Counted from the first letter of the stretch, positions 9,151 to 18,510 are shown. The stretch is DNA of 64,000 bases from Halospina sp040196175 (GCF_040196175.1 NZ_JBEFNF010000005.1:170163-234162), one strand, 5' to 3'. The notes: generated by a model from the sequence alone, not told the origin. Made by a program: numbers and translations.

Positions 9151-9730
9151 ATGGCTGGCGGTTGTCATCATAGTGCTGCTGGCCGGTTGCGCGGGTATGG
9201 AACCGGCGACGGACAGCAGGCGCGTGCCTGAAAGGGTGGCGCTGGTGACGCTGCCACTAGATGGGGCGGATCGTGAGCGGCTGGCACAGGTGCAGCGGGA
9301 GCTTGCCGACGGTAACCCGGAAGCTGCCGGGCAGCAGCTGGCATCGGTGGAGGCGGATCATCGGTTCAATCCGGAGGTTCTGATGCTGAGGGCCATGGTG
9401 GCGCGCCACAACAAAGAACCGCGACGAGCGATCCGGGCGCTCGAGAGACTGCTGCAGCAGTCTCCGGATGAGGCCGCGGCGGCCAATGATCTGGCGCTGC
9501 TCTATCGCCAGAAGGGGCGTATTGAAGAGGCAGCAGGCCTGTTGCGCGCCGCGCTGGAGGCCAATGCCGGGAATCCGCGCCTGCATTACAACCTGGCGGT
9601 TCTTTCCGAACTCTACTTACTGGATCTGGAACAGGCTCTGGCCCATTACCGGCGTTATCAGGCGCTGACCGAAACCAAAGATGAAGAAGTGGGTCTGTGG
9701 ATCCGGGATCTGGAACGGAGGGTGGAATGA
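9134..9730 (+). CDS. TPR lipoprotein of the ExbBD/AgmX-type cluster
   Basis: A 198-residue protein starting at ATG 9134 inside the end of the preceding gene. Residues 1-20 form a lipoprotein signal with lipobox LAGC, so Cys-20 is the expected lipidation site; the next residues AGMEP contain no Asp at +2, which fits outer-membrane sorting. The rest has about three TPR units (PEAAGQQLASVEADHRFNPE, ANDLALLYRQKGRIEEAAGL, PRLHYNLAVLSELY). A small TPR lipoprotein next to ExbB/ExbD genes is reminiscent of Myxococcus GltE, which is only an analogy from memory. Its stop overlaps the next start (ATGA at 9727). Confidence 0.78.
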   Translation: MKRRAEWLAVVIIVLLAGCAGMEPATDSRRVPERVALVTLPLDGADRERLAQVQRELADGNPEAAGQQLASVEADHRFNPEVLMLRAMVARHNKEPRRAIRALERLLQQSPDEAAAANDLALLYRQKGRIEEAAGLLRAALEANAGNPRLHYNLAVLSELYLLDLEQALAHYRRYQALTETKDEEVGLWIRDLERRVE

Positions 9731-10035
9731 GAAAACAGCCGGCCACCGCGCTGACACTCCTGGTGCTTCTGACCCTCCCGGCAGTAGCCCAGAACGATAA
9801 TCAGGGTATCCGCATCCGGGGCGTGGATGAGCGCCCGGGCGTGATGCACCTGATGCCCTGGCGGCTGCCCAGGGATGCGCCAATGCAGGAACCCCGGGCG
9901 GAGCAGGGGCGTCTCGGCGACCTTCTCCGCCCTGTCGATGACCAGAGCTACCGCCGCTATCTCAGATACCGCAGTGATCCCGGCACGCTTTTGAAAGTGT
10001 TGCCGGAGACTGCCTCAACCGGAGAGACACGTTGA
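9727..10035 (+). CDS. Small exported protein of unknown family in the ExbBD/AgmX-type operon
   Basis: A 102-residue protein that begins at ATG 9727, overlapping the stop before it. It has a signal peptide (RKQPATALTLLVLLTLPAVAQ, cleavage about residue 22). The mature part is basic and proline-rich (GVDERPGVMHLMPWRLPRD) and ends in a charged tail (YRRYLRYRSDPGTLLKVLPE). I recognise no domain. The tight coupling on both sides, with its stop overlapping the ExbB-like start, says it is a dedicated part of the complex and not a passenger. Confidence 0.65.
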   Translation: MRKQPATALTLLVLLTLPAVAQNDNQGIRIRGVDERPGVMHLMPWRLPRDAPMQEPRAEQGRLGDLLRPVDDQSYRRYLRYRSDPGTLLKVLPETASTGETR

Positions 10036-10730
10036 CCATGCAGACACCGACACCCAACGCGACGGAGACCCCATTGATGGAAATTGCAGTCCGATTCTTC
10101 CAGGACGGTGGACTGTTCATGATCCCCATCGCCCTGATCCTGCTTATCGGCCTTGCCATTGTGCTGGAGCGGCTGATCTATCTGCAGCTTGCTCGGCGGC
10201 GTAACCGGGTGGTCTTTGAGTCCGGTCTGTGGCCGCTATTGCAGAAAGGGGAGTTCCAGAAAGCCTCCAAGGCGGCGCGTGAGTCCGGCGCGGAAGTTGG
10301 TGAAATGGTGGCAGCCGGTCTGGCCCGGTTCCGTAACAGTCAGTCCCGTTCGGATGTGGAATACGCCATGGAGGAAGGGCTGATGGAAGTACTGCCGCGC
10401 TTCGAGAAACGCACACCCTACCTGGCGACCCTCGCCAACGTGGCAACACTGCTCGGACTTCTCGGGACCATCATGGGCTTGATATCGGCGTTCACCGCCG
10501 TGGCGGACGCGGATCCGGCCAACAAAGCCAGCATGCTTTCGGATAGTATTTCCGTGGCCATGAATACCACGGCCTTTGGCCTGATGTCCGCCATCCCGCT
10601 GCTGCTGGCGCATGCCTATCTCCAGACCCGCACCAATGAAATGATCGACAGTCTGGAAATGGCGGGGGTCAAGCTTCTCAACCTGATCTCGGAAACTCAG
10701 GCGGGCAGCACGGCGCGCAGCGAAGGGTGA
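10032..10730 (+). CDS. MotA/TolQ/ExbB proton-channel family protein
   Basis: A 232-residue inner-membrane protein. TTG at 10032 is spaced better from GGAG at 10020-10023 than the ATG at 10038, and it overlaps the previous stop (TTGA); either start may be used. Transmembrane segments lie near residues 22-45 (GGLFMIPIALILLIGLAIVL), about 133-155 (NVATLLGLLGTIMGLISAF) and about 175-195 (NTTAFGLMSAIPLLL). LLGTIMGL and the NTTAFGL threonines are the family's conserved pore elements. With ExbD-type partners such proteins form a proton-driven motor. Two ExbD-like genes and a TonB-like gene follow directly, so this is the stator of the cluster. Confidence 0.9.
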   Translation: MTMQTPTPNATETPLMEIAVRFFQDGGLFMIPIALILLIGLAIVLERLIYLQLARRRNRVVFESGLWPLLQKGEFQKASKAARESGAEVGEMVAAGLARFRNSQSRSDVEYAMEEGLMEVLPRFEKRTPYLATLANVATLLGLLGTIMGLISAFTAVADADPANKASMLSDSISVAMNTTAFGLMSAIPLLLAHAYLQTRTNEMIDSLEMAGVKLLNLISETQAGSTARSEG

Positions 10731-10739
10731 GGCAGGTTC

Positions 10740-11261
10740 ATGAGACGACGCCGACATCGCCGCCAGACGGCGGAAGCCGAGCTGAACATTACGCCCTTCC
10801 TCAACCTGATGATTGTTCTGGTGCCCGTGCTGTTGCTGAGCATGGTCTTCACCCAGACGCGCATCCTGGAGCTGAGCTTCCCGCAAGCCGGTGAGCGCCT
10901 TGATGAGATGGTGGAGAATAAGCAGGAGCTGGCGCTTTACGTGGTGATTCGTGATGGAAGCCTGGAGGTGGGGGACCGCAATGGCGGTGTGCTCCAGCGA
11001 TTCGAGCCGAAGGCGGAAGGAGAGCCGGATTTTGCCGGACTGCGCGAGCTGCTCAAAGGGGTGAAAGAGCGGTTTCCTGAGACCCGCGACATCCGGTTGC
11101 TCGCGGGGTCGGAAACCGACTACCAGACGCTGGTAACCACCATGGATACCGTTCGGGGCTATCCTGAATTTGTGGCGACGGATGTGGTAACCGCGGAGCT
11201 TTTCCCGGAGATCGCTCTGGGAGACGCGCCGGCACCTGCTGGTGAGGAGGCAGGCTCATGA
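10740..11261 (+). CDS. ExbD/TolR-family protein lacking the conserved membrane Asp
   Basis: A 173-residue protein with a short basic N-terminus, one transmembrane helix at about residues 15-37 (ELNITPFLNLMIVLVPVLLL) and a periplasmic domain. Canonical ExbD/TolR proteins carry an essential Asp in the helix. Here that place is Asn-22 (codon AAC at 10803-10805), so this copy may not carry protons itself. A second ExbD-like protein with the Asp follows, which suggests a heteromeric rotor. The periplasmic part (about 38-173) is longer than usual and holds GLRELLKGVKERFPETRDIR and a likely oligomerisation fold. It overlaps the next start by four bases. Confidence 0.88.
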   Translation: MRRRRHRRQTAEAELNITPFLNLMIVLVPVLLLSMVFTQTRILELSFPQAGERLDEMVENKQELALYVVIRDGSLEVGDRNGGVLQRFEPKAEGEPDFAGLRELLKGVKERFPETRDIRLLAGSETDYQTLVTTMDTVRGYPEFVATDVVTAELFPEIALGDAPAPAGEEAGS

Positions 11262-11745
11262 AGGAATCCCGTCGGGCCCGCCGCATCCAGCGCCATTACC
11301 GGCGTATGAATCGCCCCGGAGGCCTTAATCTAACCGCACTGATGGACATCTTCACCATTCTCGTTTTCTTCCTGATGGTGAACTCCTCAGATGTGCAGGT
11401 GCTCAAGGAGGACAGTGATATCCAGTTGCCCCGTTCCAAAGCGGAGCAGGTGCCCGAGAGTACCCTCCGTGTGGTTGTGGCCGGCGAGAGCATCCTGGTG
11501 GGTGGCCGTGAGGTCGCGCGGCTGGAAGGGGTGAGCGACGGCGAGGGCGGTGAGGTCATTATGGACCTTCAGGCGCATCTGGCCGGGCGCCCGGAGGCCG
11601 GGGAGGACGCCGGTGCCATGATCGTGGCGGATCGCAGCCTGGATTACGCACGCCTGCGCCCGGTCATGCGCAGCGCGGTGAACGCGGGCTACACCCGGCT
11701 TCACCTTGCCGTGGAGGCCGTGTCGGACAGTGAAGGAGGTGCGCC

Positions 11746-11749
<4 letters not shown>
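11258..11749 (+). CDS. ExbD/TolR-family protein with the proton-relay Asp
   Basis: A 163-residue protein that begins with ATG overlapping the stop of the first ExbD. A basic N-terminus (about 1-19) is followed by one transmembrane helix, LNLTALMDIFTILVFFLMVN, in which Asp-30 sits where the proton-binding Asp of ExbD/TolR lies. The periplasmic part includes YARLRPVMRSAVNAGYTRLHLAV, typical of the family's C-terminal fold. Together with the ExbB-like protein and the Asn-variant ExbD it would form the proton-motive unit. The gene is coupled to the next by a TTGA overlap. Confidence 0.9.
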
Positions 11750-12669
<920 letters not shown>

Positions 12670-12674
12670 GGGCT

Positions 12675-14351
12675 TCAGGGGGTATCCATGCAGGCCAGCA
12701 GCATGGCCCAGAATTCGGAGAAGTCATTCACGACCACGTCCGGTCGGTAGGGGTGATTGGTATCGGCTGGGAAGAGGCGGGTGAGTGCTGGTAGATCCCA
12801 CTGGGCGCTGTTGAACAAAACTGCGGTCTGCCCAGCACGCCGGGCGGCGCTTACATCCGTGGTGCTGTCGCCCACGTACCATATGCCCAGATCCGAGGGC
12901 TCGCCCAGTCGCTCTGCGGCCAGTAGCAGCTGGTCCGGATGAGGCTTTCGGTGGGGAACGTCATCCCCACAGATGTTGATGGTGAACAGCTGCTCCCAGC
13001 CGCTTCCATCCACGAGCCGCAATTCATCCTCGAAGAACTCGCGATCACGGTTGGTGATGACACCAATGTCCAGCGCCAGAGTGTTCAGTGTCGAAAGCAG
13101 CTCCCGCACGCGTGGTTCCAGAGGCAGAACGGCGCCGTAGTGGCGCCGGTAGTGATTCCGGAATACCTCGTGAGCCCGGTTTTTGCTCGCATCGTCCTCC
13201 CCGAAAAGAACTTCGAATATGTCTGTCCTGGAGATTTTGCGATCGGCCTGCACTTGCGGGTGGAGGCGGGAATGATCGCGCGCGTAATCCACCAGGCGCT
13301 GTTCTTCGGGGGAGCGGGCATTCGAGGAGGTGGCGATGTTATCCAGAAGGCCCAGTTGCCGCAGTTCCGGCAGCATGTCGTCCACCGCGTGATACATGGC
13401 GTCCAGTGTGTCGACCAGAGTGGCGTGCCAGTCGAAAAGGATGACCCGGGGCGGTGTCAGATTGACCACTGAGGGATGCCAGTCTGGCTCGACTCGGGGA
13501 TCGGGTGGCTTGGGTGCGGGGTAAGGCGCCGGTCGCTCGGATTCCAGGATGGTGAGGGAGCGGCCTTCAAGGCTGTGTGCGATGCGCTCGGTCAGGGCTT
13601 CAAAAGAATGGGCGATGGCCACCGGATAGTGTTCAGGATCCCCGGAAAAACGGCGTTCGATGTATTCCGGTTCCCATTGGCCACCGTTGAAGAACACCGG
13701 CGTAACACCAGCGTTGCCGGCCGTGATCATATCTGTGGTGCTGTCGCCAATATACCAGATGCGGGCATCCGCCGGATGCTGTGCGGCTTCGGTCGCTTTC
13801 AGAATGATGTCTGGATCAGGCTTGTAAGCAGTGATATCGCCGGCACAGACAGTGAGGTCGATCAGCGGCTGCCAGAGTCCACTATCAACCAGTGTCAACT
13901 CGCGCTCCAGAAATTCCCGGTTGCGGTTGGTGGCTATGCCCAGTTGGATGCCCGCCGCACGCCAGGCCCTGAGATAATCACCAATGCCCTCCTGGAATGG
14001 TGTGACCTCGCCGTAGTGATGGCGGTAACAGGCGTTATAGGCTTCATGGGCAACCTGTTTTGCTCGGGTGTTGTTACCAAAGATGGCATTGAAAATGTCG
14101 GTGCGCGAAACGCGGCGCTCTGAGAGAATGCGCGGGTGGAGGCGGCGGAACAGGCGAATGTAGCGCACCAGCCGGGTGTCATCAGCTGTCTTGCACCACT
14201 CTTCCGGGAGCAATTCTTCCACCAGCCCGAGTTCTTCCAGCCGGGGCAGCATCTCTTCCATGGCCGAGAACATCGCATCGTGGGTATCCACGAGGGTCCC
14301 GTGCCAGTCAAAAAGGATGAGCTCAGGGGTCGGTGAGTCGGGCCAGTTCAC
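12675..14351 (-). CDS. Tandem-duplicated HAD-superfamily hydrolase with D-W-H motif I
   Basis: A 558-residue cytoplasmic protein made of two homologous HAD domains (about 1-265 and 298-558) joined by a proline-rich linker. Each has a phosphoglycolate-phosphatase-like layout: motif I ILFDWHGTLVDT and VILFDWHATLVDT, motif II ATNRNREF and ITNRDREF, the motif III lysine in YKPDPD and HRKPHPD, and motif IV YIGDSTTDM and YVGDSTTDV. In canonical phosphatases motif I is DxD; here the second Asp, the general acid/base, is His in both copies (codon CAC each time). The duplication and shared substitution suggest a separate subfamily. Substrate is unknown. It overlaps the PilZ gene upstream by 29 bases. 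Confidence 0.8.
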   Translation of the reverse strand: MNWPDSPTPELILFDWHGTLVDTHDAMFSAMEEMLPRLEELGLVEELLPEEWCKTADDTRLVRYIRLFRRLHPRILSERRVSRTDIFNAIFGNNTRAKQVAHEAYNACYRHHYGEVTPFQEGIGDYLRAWRAAGIQLGIATNRNREFLERELTLVDSGLWQPLIDLTVCAGDITAYKPDPDIILKATEAAQHPADARIWYIGDSTTDMITAGNAGVTPVFFNGGQWEPEYIERRFSGDPEHYPVAIAHSFEALTERIAHSLEGRSLTILESERPAPYPAPKPPDPRVEPDWHPSVVNLTPPRVILFDWHATLVDTLDAMYHAVDDMLPELRQLGLLDNIATSSNARSPEEQRLVDYARDHSRLHPQVQADRKISRTDIFEVLFGEDDASKNRAHEVFRNHYRRHYGAVLPLEPRVRELLSTLNTLALDIGVITNRDREFFEDELRLVDGSGWEQLFTINICGDDVPHRKPHPDQLLLAAERLGEPSDLGIWYVGDSTTDVSAARRAGQTAVLFNSAQWDLPALTRLFPADTNHPYRPDVVVNDFSEFWAMLLACMDTP

Positions 14352-14688
14352 GGTGCAGCTCCGCTTCGTCGCCCAGGTTTAGTTCTACCAGGCGCCGGAG
14401 GTGGGTAGCGCTGTCCAGATCCAGCGAGCGGCATTCAAAACCCAGCTGGTCATCTTCCTTGTGGCGCAATGTGGCACCCATAGTGATGCAGGTGCTGTTG
14501 TCTGAAAGCCAGACAGTTACGGTGTACCCATCACCGGGGTCACCACTGAAGTCTTTTGGTGCTTTCAGCAGGGCGCCATGGAGGGAGATATCCAATACCT
14601 GACTGGGCCAGATCCGGTCTCCCAGATGGATCTCGCAGAGGGCATCGAACAGGATGCGGCTGAAAACGCGACGTTCCTGGTTGGCCAT
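14323..14688 (-). CDS. PilZ-domain protein
   Basis: A 121-residue protein. ATG at 14688 is preferred to a TTG six bases upstream because GAGG lies seven bases before the ATG. The PilZ fold is visible: an RVFSR basic segment near the N-terminus, VLDISLHGALL (the DxSxxG motif) and later QLGFECRSLD. It probably binds c-di-GMP and signals to an unknown partner. The 3' end overlaps the HAD gene by 29 bases, so the two are cotranscribed. A strong hairpin lies immediately upstream, between this gene and ettA. Confidence 0.82.
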   Translation of the reverse strand: MANQERRVFSRILFDALCEIHLGDRIWPSQVLDISLHGALLKAPKDFSGDPGDGYTVTVWLSDNSTCITMGATLRHKEDDQLGFECRSLDLDSATHLRRLVELNLGDEAELHRELARLTDP

Positions 14689-14698
14689 GGGCAAACCT

Positions 14699-14740
14699 CA
14701 TCAGGGCATTTCCTTCACTATAGTGAAAGATGCCCTGATG
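14699..14740 (-). promoter_or_regulatory. Hairpin between ettA and the PilZ gene
   Basis: CATCAGGGCAT at 14699-14709 pairs exactly with ATGCCCTGATG at 14730-14740, and the loop holds the 14-base palindrome TTCACTATAGTGAA at 14714-14727. No U-run follows in the direction of ettA transcription. The last bases of the distal arm touch the GATGAGG ribosome-binding region of the PilZ gene, so it could act as an attenuator, a processing site or a translation control element. Confidence 0.5.
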
Positions 14741-14751
14741 GGGAAAATCGT

Positions 14752-16413
14752 TCAGGCAAGTTTTTTGTGCTTGACCCGTTTCGGTACCCAGGCGTCGTCG
14801 CCTTTGCGGGCGCGCAGGTCGCGGTCGTACTCTGAGAAGTTGCCCTCGAAGAAGACCACGTCGCCATCGCTTTCATAGGCCAGGATATGGGTGGCCACCC
14901 GGTCCAGGAACCAGCGGTCGTGGGAGATGATCATTGCACAGCCGGGATAAACCAGCAGGGCCTCCTCGAGCGCGCGCAGGGTTTCCACGTCCAGGTCGTT
15001 GGTGGGTTCGTCCAGCAGGAGGACGTTGCCGCCTTCCTGCAGCAGCTTAGCCAGATGGACGCGACTGCGCTCACCGCCGGAAAGCTCCTTGATGCGCTTC
15101 TGCTGCTCGGCGCCCTTGAAATTGAAGCGCCCTACATAGGCTCGCGACTGGGTCTGGTATTGACCAACCTGGATGATGTCCTGGCCACCACTGATCTCCT
15201 CCCAGACGCTGTTTCCCTCATTGAGTTCGCGCATCTGGTCCACATAGGCCAGCTGTACCGACTCGCCCAGCACGATCTGGCCCTCGTCAGGCTCTTCGGT
15301 ACCGATGATCATCCGGAACAGCGTTGACTTGCCCGCGCCGTTGCCGCCGATGATGCCAACAATGCTGGCTGGCGGTACGCTGAAGGTCAGATTTTCAAAC
15401 AGAACCTCGTCGTCATAGCGTTTGGTGACGCCATCAACCTCGATCACCTTATTGCCCAAGCGCGGCCCTGGCGGGATATAGAGCTCATTGGTCTCATTAC
15501 GTTTCTGGAATTCCTGGGAATTGAGCTCCTCGAAGCGCTTGAGGCGGGCCTTGTTCTTGGACTGCTGGCCCTTGGCCTGGCTCTTCACCCATTCCAGCTC
15601 CTGCTGAACAGCCTTGCGCTGCGACGCTTCCTGTTTGGCTTCCTGCTGCAGGCGCTTTTCTTTTTGTTCCAGCCATTCGGTGTAGTTGCCCTGGAAGGGA
15701 ATGCCCTGACCACGGTCCAGCTCCAGAATCCAACCTGCGACGTTGTCCAGGAAGTAACGGTCGTGCGTGATCGCCACCACTGTTCCCTGGAAGTCGTGCA
15801 GGAATCGCTCCAGCCAGGCCACACTCTCGGCGTCAAGGTGGTTGGTGGGCTCATCCAGCAGCAGCATGTCCGGGCTGGACAGCAACAGTCGGCACAACGC
15901 CACGCGCCGGCGCTCGCCGCCGGAAAGGTGACTCACCTGCGCATCCCAGGGCGGTAGACGCAGAGCCTCAGCGGCCACTTCCATGCGCCGCTGAATGTCG
16001 TGGCCCTCGGAGGCCTGAATGAAGGCTTCCAGCTCGCCCTGTTCCTGAGACAGAGCATCGAAGTCGGCGTCTGGCTCGGCGTAGGCGGCATAGATTTCGT
16101 CCAGCCTTGCCAGGGCCTTATGCACTCCTTCAACGGCCTCCTCAATCACTTCGCGCACGGTCTTGTCGTCGTCCAGTTCCGGCTCCTGAGGCAGATAGCC
16201 GATGTTAAGGCCGGGCAGTGGCCGCGCCTCGCCGACATAGTCCGTCTCAACGCCGGCCATGATCCGCAGCAGGGTCGACTTGCCGGCGCCATTGAGGCCG
16301 AGAACGCCGATTTTGGCGCCGGGGAAGAAACTCAGGTTGATGTCCTTGAGGATTTCTTTTTTTGGAGGAACGACCTTGCCGAGGCCGCTCATGCTGAATA
16401 CGTACTGAGCCAT
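14752..16413 (-). CDS. ettA: Energy-dependent translational throttle protein EttA (ABC-F)
   Basis: A 553-residue cytoplasmic ABC-F protein without membrane segments, of the family's usual length. Two ATPase domains carry Walker A GLNGAGKST and GGNGAGKST, signatures LSGGERRRVAL and LSGGERSRVHL, and Walker B with MLLLDEPTNHLD and VLLLDEPTNDLD. Between them lies the charged coiled linker (EQKEKRLQQEAKQEASQRK) that touches the P-site tRNA in this family. The opening MAQYVFSMSGLGKVVPPKKE is typical of EttA. EttA gates entry of 70S initiation complexes into elongation according to ATP/ADP level. It diverges from glyA. Confidence 0.95.
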   Translation of the reverse strand: MAQYVFSMSGLGKVVPPKKEILKDINLSFFPGAKIGVLGLNGAGKSTLLRIMAGVETDYVGEARPLPGLNIGYLPQEPELDDDKTVREVIEEAVEGVHKALARLDEIYAAYAEPDADFDALSQEQGELEAFIQASEGHDIQRRMEVAAEALRLPPWDAQVSHLSGGERRRVALCRLLLSSPDMLLLDEPTNHLDAESVAWLERFLHDFQGTVVAITHDRYFLDNVAGWILELDRGQGIPFQGNYTEWLEQKEKRLQQEAKQEASQRKAVQQELEWVKSQAKGQQSKNKARLKRFEELNSQEFQKRNETNELYIPPGPRLGNKVIEVDGVTKRYDDEVLFENLTFSVPPASIVGIIGGNGAGKSTLFRMIIGTEEPDEGQIVLGESVQLAYVDQMRELNEGNSVWEEISGGQDIIQVGQYQTQSRAYVGRFNFKGAEQQKRIKELSGGERSRVHLAKLLQEGGNVLLLDEPTNDLDVETLRALEEALLVYPGCAMIISHDRWFLDRVATHILAYESDGDVVFFEGNFSEYDRDLRARKGDDAWVPKRVKHKKLA

Positions 16414-16542
16414 GGAAGCAGTGTCCTGATCAGGAGTCGGGAAATGGAAGCGTGGTCTGTGCGTACGTTAACCAATCCCTGCGGTTGAGGCAATAAAGGC
16501 CACCAATGGCGGGGGGGTTGCGGCGCATTCCGGGAGGGCGGC

Positions 16543-16570
16543 TGTTATTCTCGCCCCTTTTCGGTAGAAT
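16543..16570 (+). promoter_or_regulatory. Possible glyA promoter
   Basis: TAGAAT at 16565-16570 lies 16 bases after a weak -35 (CTGTTA, 16543-16548). It would give a leader of about 100 bases before glyA. The assignment rests on the -10 alone. Confidence 0.3.
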
Positions 16571-16601
16571 AGGATTTCTGCAGGAGAGACCCCGAGAGTT
16601 C

Positions 16602-16682
16602 ATGATCGACCATTTTCTGGCAAGCAAAGGCGTTCCTCGGGGCGCGTCAATTGCCAGCACACGAGAGGCTGACAATGTTTAA
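16602..16682 (+). other. Possible 26-codon leader reading frame overlapping the glyA start
   Basis: An ATG at 16602 opens a frame (MIDHFLASKGVPRGAS...) that ends with TAA at 16680-16682, a few bases inside glyA, as a translationally coupled leader would. CCCCGAG just before it (about 16590-16596) can pair with CTCGGGG inside it (about 16634-16640). The ribosome-binding site is weak, so this is tentative. Confidence 0.2.
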
Positions 16683-17931
16683 GCGAGATATGACCATTGC
16701 CGGTTACGACGAGGAAGTCTGGAATGCCATGGAGGCGGAAGTCCGCCGACAGGAAGAGCATATCGAACTGATTGCGTCCGAAAACTACACCAGTCCACGC
16801 GTGATGGAAGCGCAGGGCTCGGCACTGACCAACAAGTACGCTGAAGGGTACCCCGGTAAGCGCTACTATGGCGGTTGCGAGCATGTGGACGTGGTTGAGG
16901 AGATCGCCATCGAGCGAGCCAAGAAGCTTTTCGGGGCTGACTACGCCAACGTTCAGCCGCACTCCGGTTCCTCCGCCAACAACGCGGTCTATCTGGCTCT
17001 TATGAAGCCGGGTGAGACCGTGCTGGGCATGAGCCTGGATGCCGGCGGGCACCTGACTCACGGTGCCAGCGTCAATTTCTCAGGCAAGATCTATAACGCC
17101 GTGCAGTACGGTCTTGATACAGAAACCGGCCTGCTTGACTACGAAGAGATCGAGCGTCTGGCGGTTGAGAACCAGCCGAAAGTGGTTCTGGCCGGCTTCT
17201 CCGCCTATTCCCAGCAGCTCGACTTCAAGCGTTTCCGTGAAATCGCGGACAAGGTAGGCGCCTATCTGTTTGTTGATATGGCGCACTTCGCAGGTCTTGT
17301 TGCTGCCGGCGTTTATCCGAACCCGGTGCCCTATGCCGATGTGGTCACCACCACGACCCACAAGACCCTGAGAGGCCCGCGTAGCGGTCTGATCCTGGCC
17401 AGGTCCAACCCCGATCTGGAGAAGAAGTTCAACTCCGCAGTTTTCCCGGGCAGCCAGGGTGGCCCGTTGATGCATGCCATCGCCGGCAAGGCGGTGTGCT
17501 TCAAGGAAGCCATGCAGGATGACTTCCGCGAGTATCAGCAGCGCGTGGTGCAAAACGCCCAGGCCATGGCCGAGGTGTTCCAGAAGCGTGGTTTTGATGT
17601 CATTTCCGGGGGCACCAAGAACCATCTGTTTCTGCTGAGCCTGATCAAGCAGGATATTACCGGCAAAGACGCCGATGCGGCGCTCAGCAAGGCCAACATC
17701 ACGGTCAATAAGAATGCGGTCCCCAATGATCCGCGCTCGCCGTTCGTGACTTCCGGGTTGCGGATTGGTACACCGGCGATGACCACGCGTGGTTTCGGTG
17801 AAAGCGAGGCACGCGACCTGGCCGGCTGGATGTGTGATATCCTTGATGATCTGGATAACGAAGAGACCATCGAGCGGGTTCGCAAAGACGTTCAGGAGCT
17901 GTGCCGGCGTTTCCCGGTTTACGCTGACTGA
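16675..17931 (+). CDS. glyA: Serine hydroxymethyltransferase
   Basis: A 418-residue PLP enzyme that interconverts serine and glycine while charging tetrahydrofolate with a one-carbon unit. The ATG at 16675 follows GAGAGG at good spacing; a longer frame from a TTG at 16651 would add residues not seen in the family. Diagnostic segments are ELIASENYTSPRVMEAQGS, KYAEGYPGKRYYGGCE and VTTTTHKTLRGPRSG, whose lysine forms the Schiff base; VFPGSQGGP follows. It precedes nrdR, as in many gammaproteobacteria, and may be cotranscribed with it. Confidence 0.97.
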   Translation: MFKRDMTIAGYDEEVWNAMEAEVRRQEEHIELIASENYTSPRVMEAQGSALTNKYAEGYPGKRYYGGCEHVDVVEEIAIERAKKLFGADYANVQPHSGSSANNAVYLALMKPGETVLGMSLDAGGHLTHGASVNFSGKIYNAVQYGLDTETGLLDYEEIERLAVENQPKVVLAGFSAYSQQLDFKRFREIADKVGAYLFVDMAHFAGLVAAGVYPNPVPYADVVTTTTHKTLRGPRSGLILARSNPDLEKKFNSAVFPGSQGGPLMHAIAGKAVCFKEAMQDDFREYQQRVVQNAQAMAEVFQKRGFDVISGGTKNHLFLLSLIKQDITGKDADAALSKANITVNKNAVPNDPRSPFVTSGLRIGTPAMTTRGFGESEARDLAGWMCDILDDLDNEETIERVRKDVQELCRRFPVYAD

Positions 17932-17969
17932 TCACTGGCGGCTCGCTTGCCGTCCGGGAGTGTGACTGG

Positions 17970-18488
17970 ATGCATTGCCCCTTCTGCGGCGAGGCGGATA
18001 CCAAAGTGATCGATTCGCGCCTGGTCGGCGACGGCGACCAGGTGCGACGGCGTCGTGAATGCCTTTCATGTCGTGAACGCTTCACTACCTTTGAGGGGGC
18101 GGAGCTGATCATGCCCCGCGTGGTCAAACAGGACGGCTCGCGGGTTCCCTTCGATGAGGACAGGTTGCGCGAGGGTCTGATGAAGGCCCTCGAAAAGCGC
18201 CCAGTTGATATCGAGGCCATCGAGGCCGCCGTCAACCGGATCAAGTTCCGGCTGCGCTCGACCGGTGAACGGGAGGTGAAATCCCGGATGATCGGCGAGG
18301 AAGTGATGTACGAACTGCGCCAGCTCGACAAAGTGGCGTATGTGCGTTTTGCCTCCGTGTATCGCAGCTTTCAGGACATCAATGAATTCAAGGAAGAGAT
18401 CGAGCGACTGGGCCGCTCCGGTGACGTGGGTGATGAGTCTCCGGTAACCGTGGCGGCACGTGCGTTGAAGGAATCCGTGGATAAATAA
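17970..18488 (+). CDS. nrdR: Transcriptional repressor NrdR
   Basis: A 172-residue repressor of ribonucleotide reductase genes. The N-terminal zinc ribbon has MHCPFC and CLSCRERFTTFE (cysteine pairs near residues 3/6 and 31/34). An ATP-cone domain follows (VVKQDGSRVPFDEDRLREGL ... VAYVRFASVYRSFQDINEF), which senses dATP/ATP. Length is slightly above the common 150 because of a C-terminal tail. It sits between glyA and the riboflavin genes, the usual gammaproteobacterial order. Confidence 0.96.
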   Translation: MHCPFCGEADTKVIDSRLVGDGDQVRRRRECLSCRERFTTFEGAELIMPRVVKQDGSRVPFDEDRLREGLMKALEKRPVDIEAIEAAVNRIKFRLRSTGEREVKSRMIGEEVMYELRQLDKVAYVRFASVYRSFQDINEFKEEIERLGRSGDVGDESPVTVAARALKESVDK

Positions 18489-18510
18489 TCCGGAACCGGG
18501 TGACCCGCCG

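Noticed and set aside
16575..16674. Glycine or tetrahydrofolate riboswitch before glyA
   Set aside because: GGAGAGA is present but the other conserved elements of either aptamer are not visible at suitable distances.
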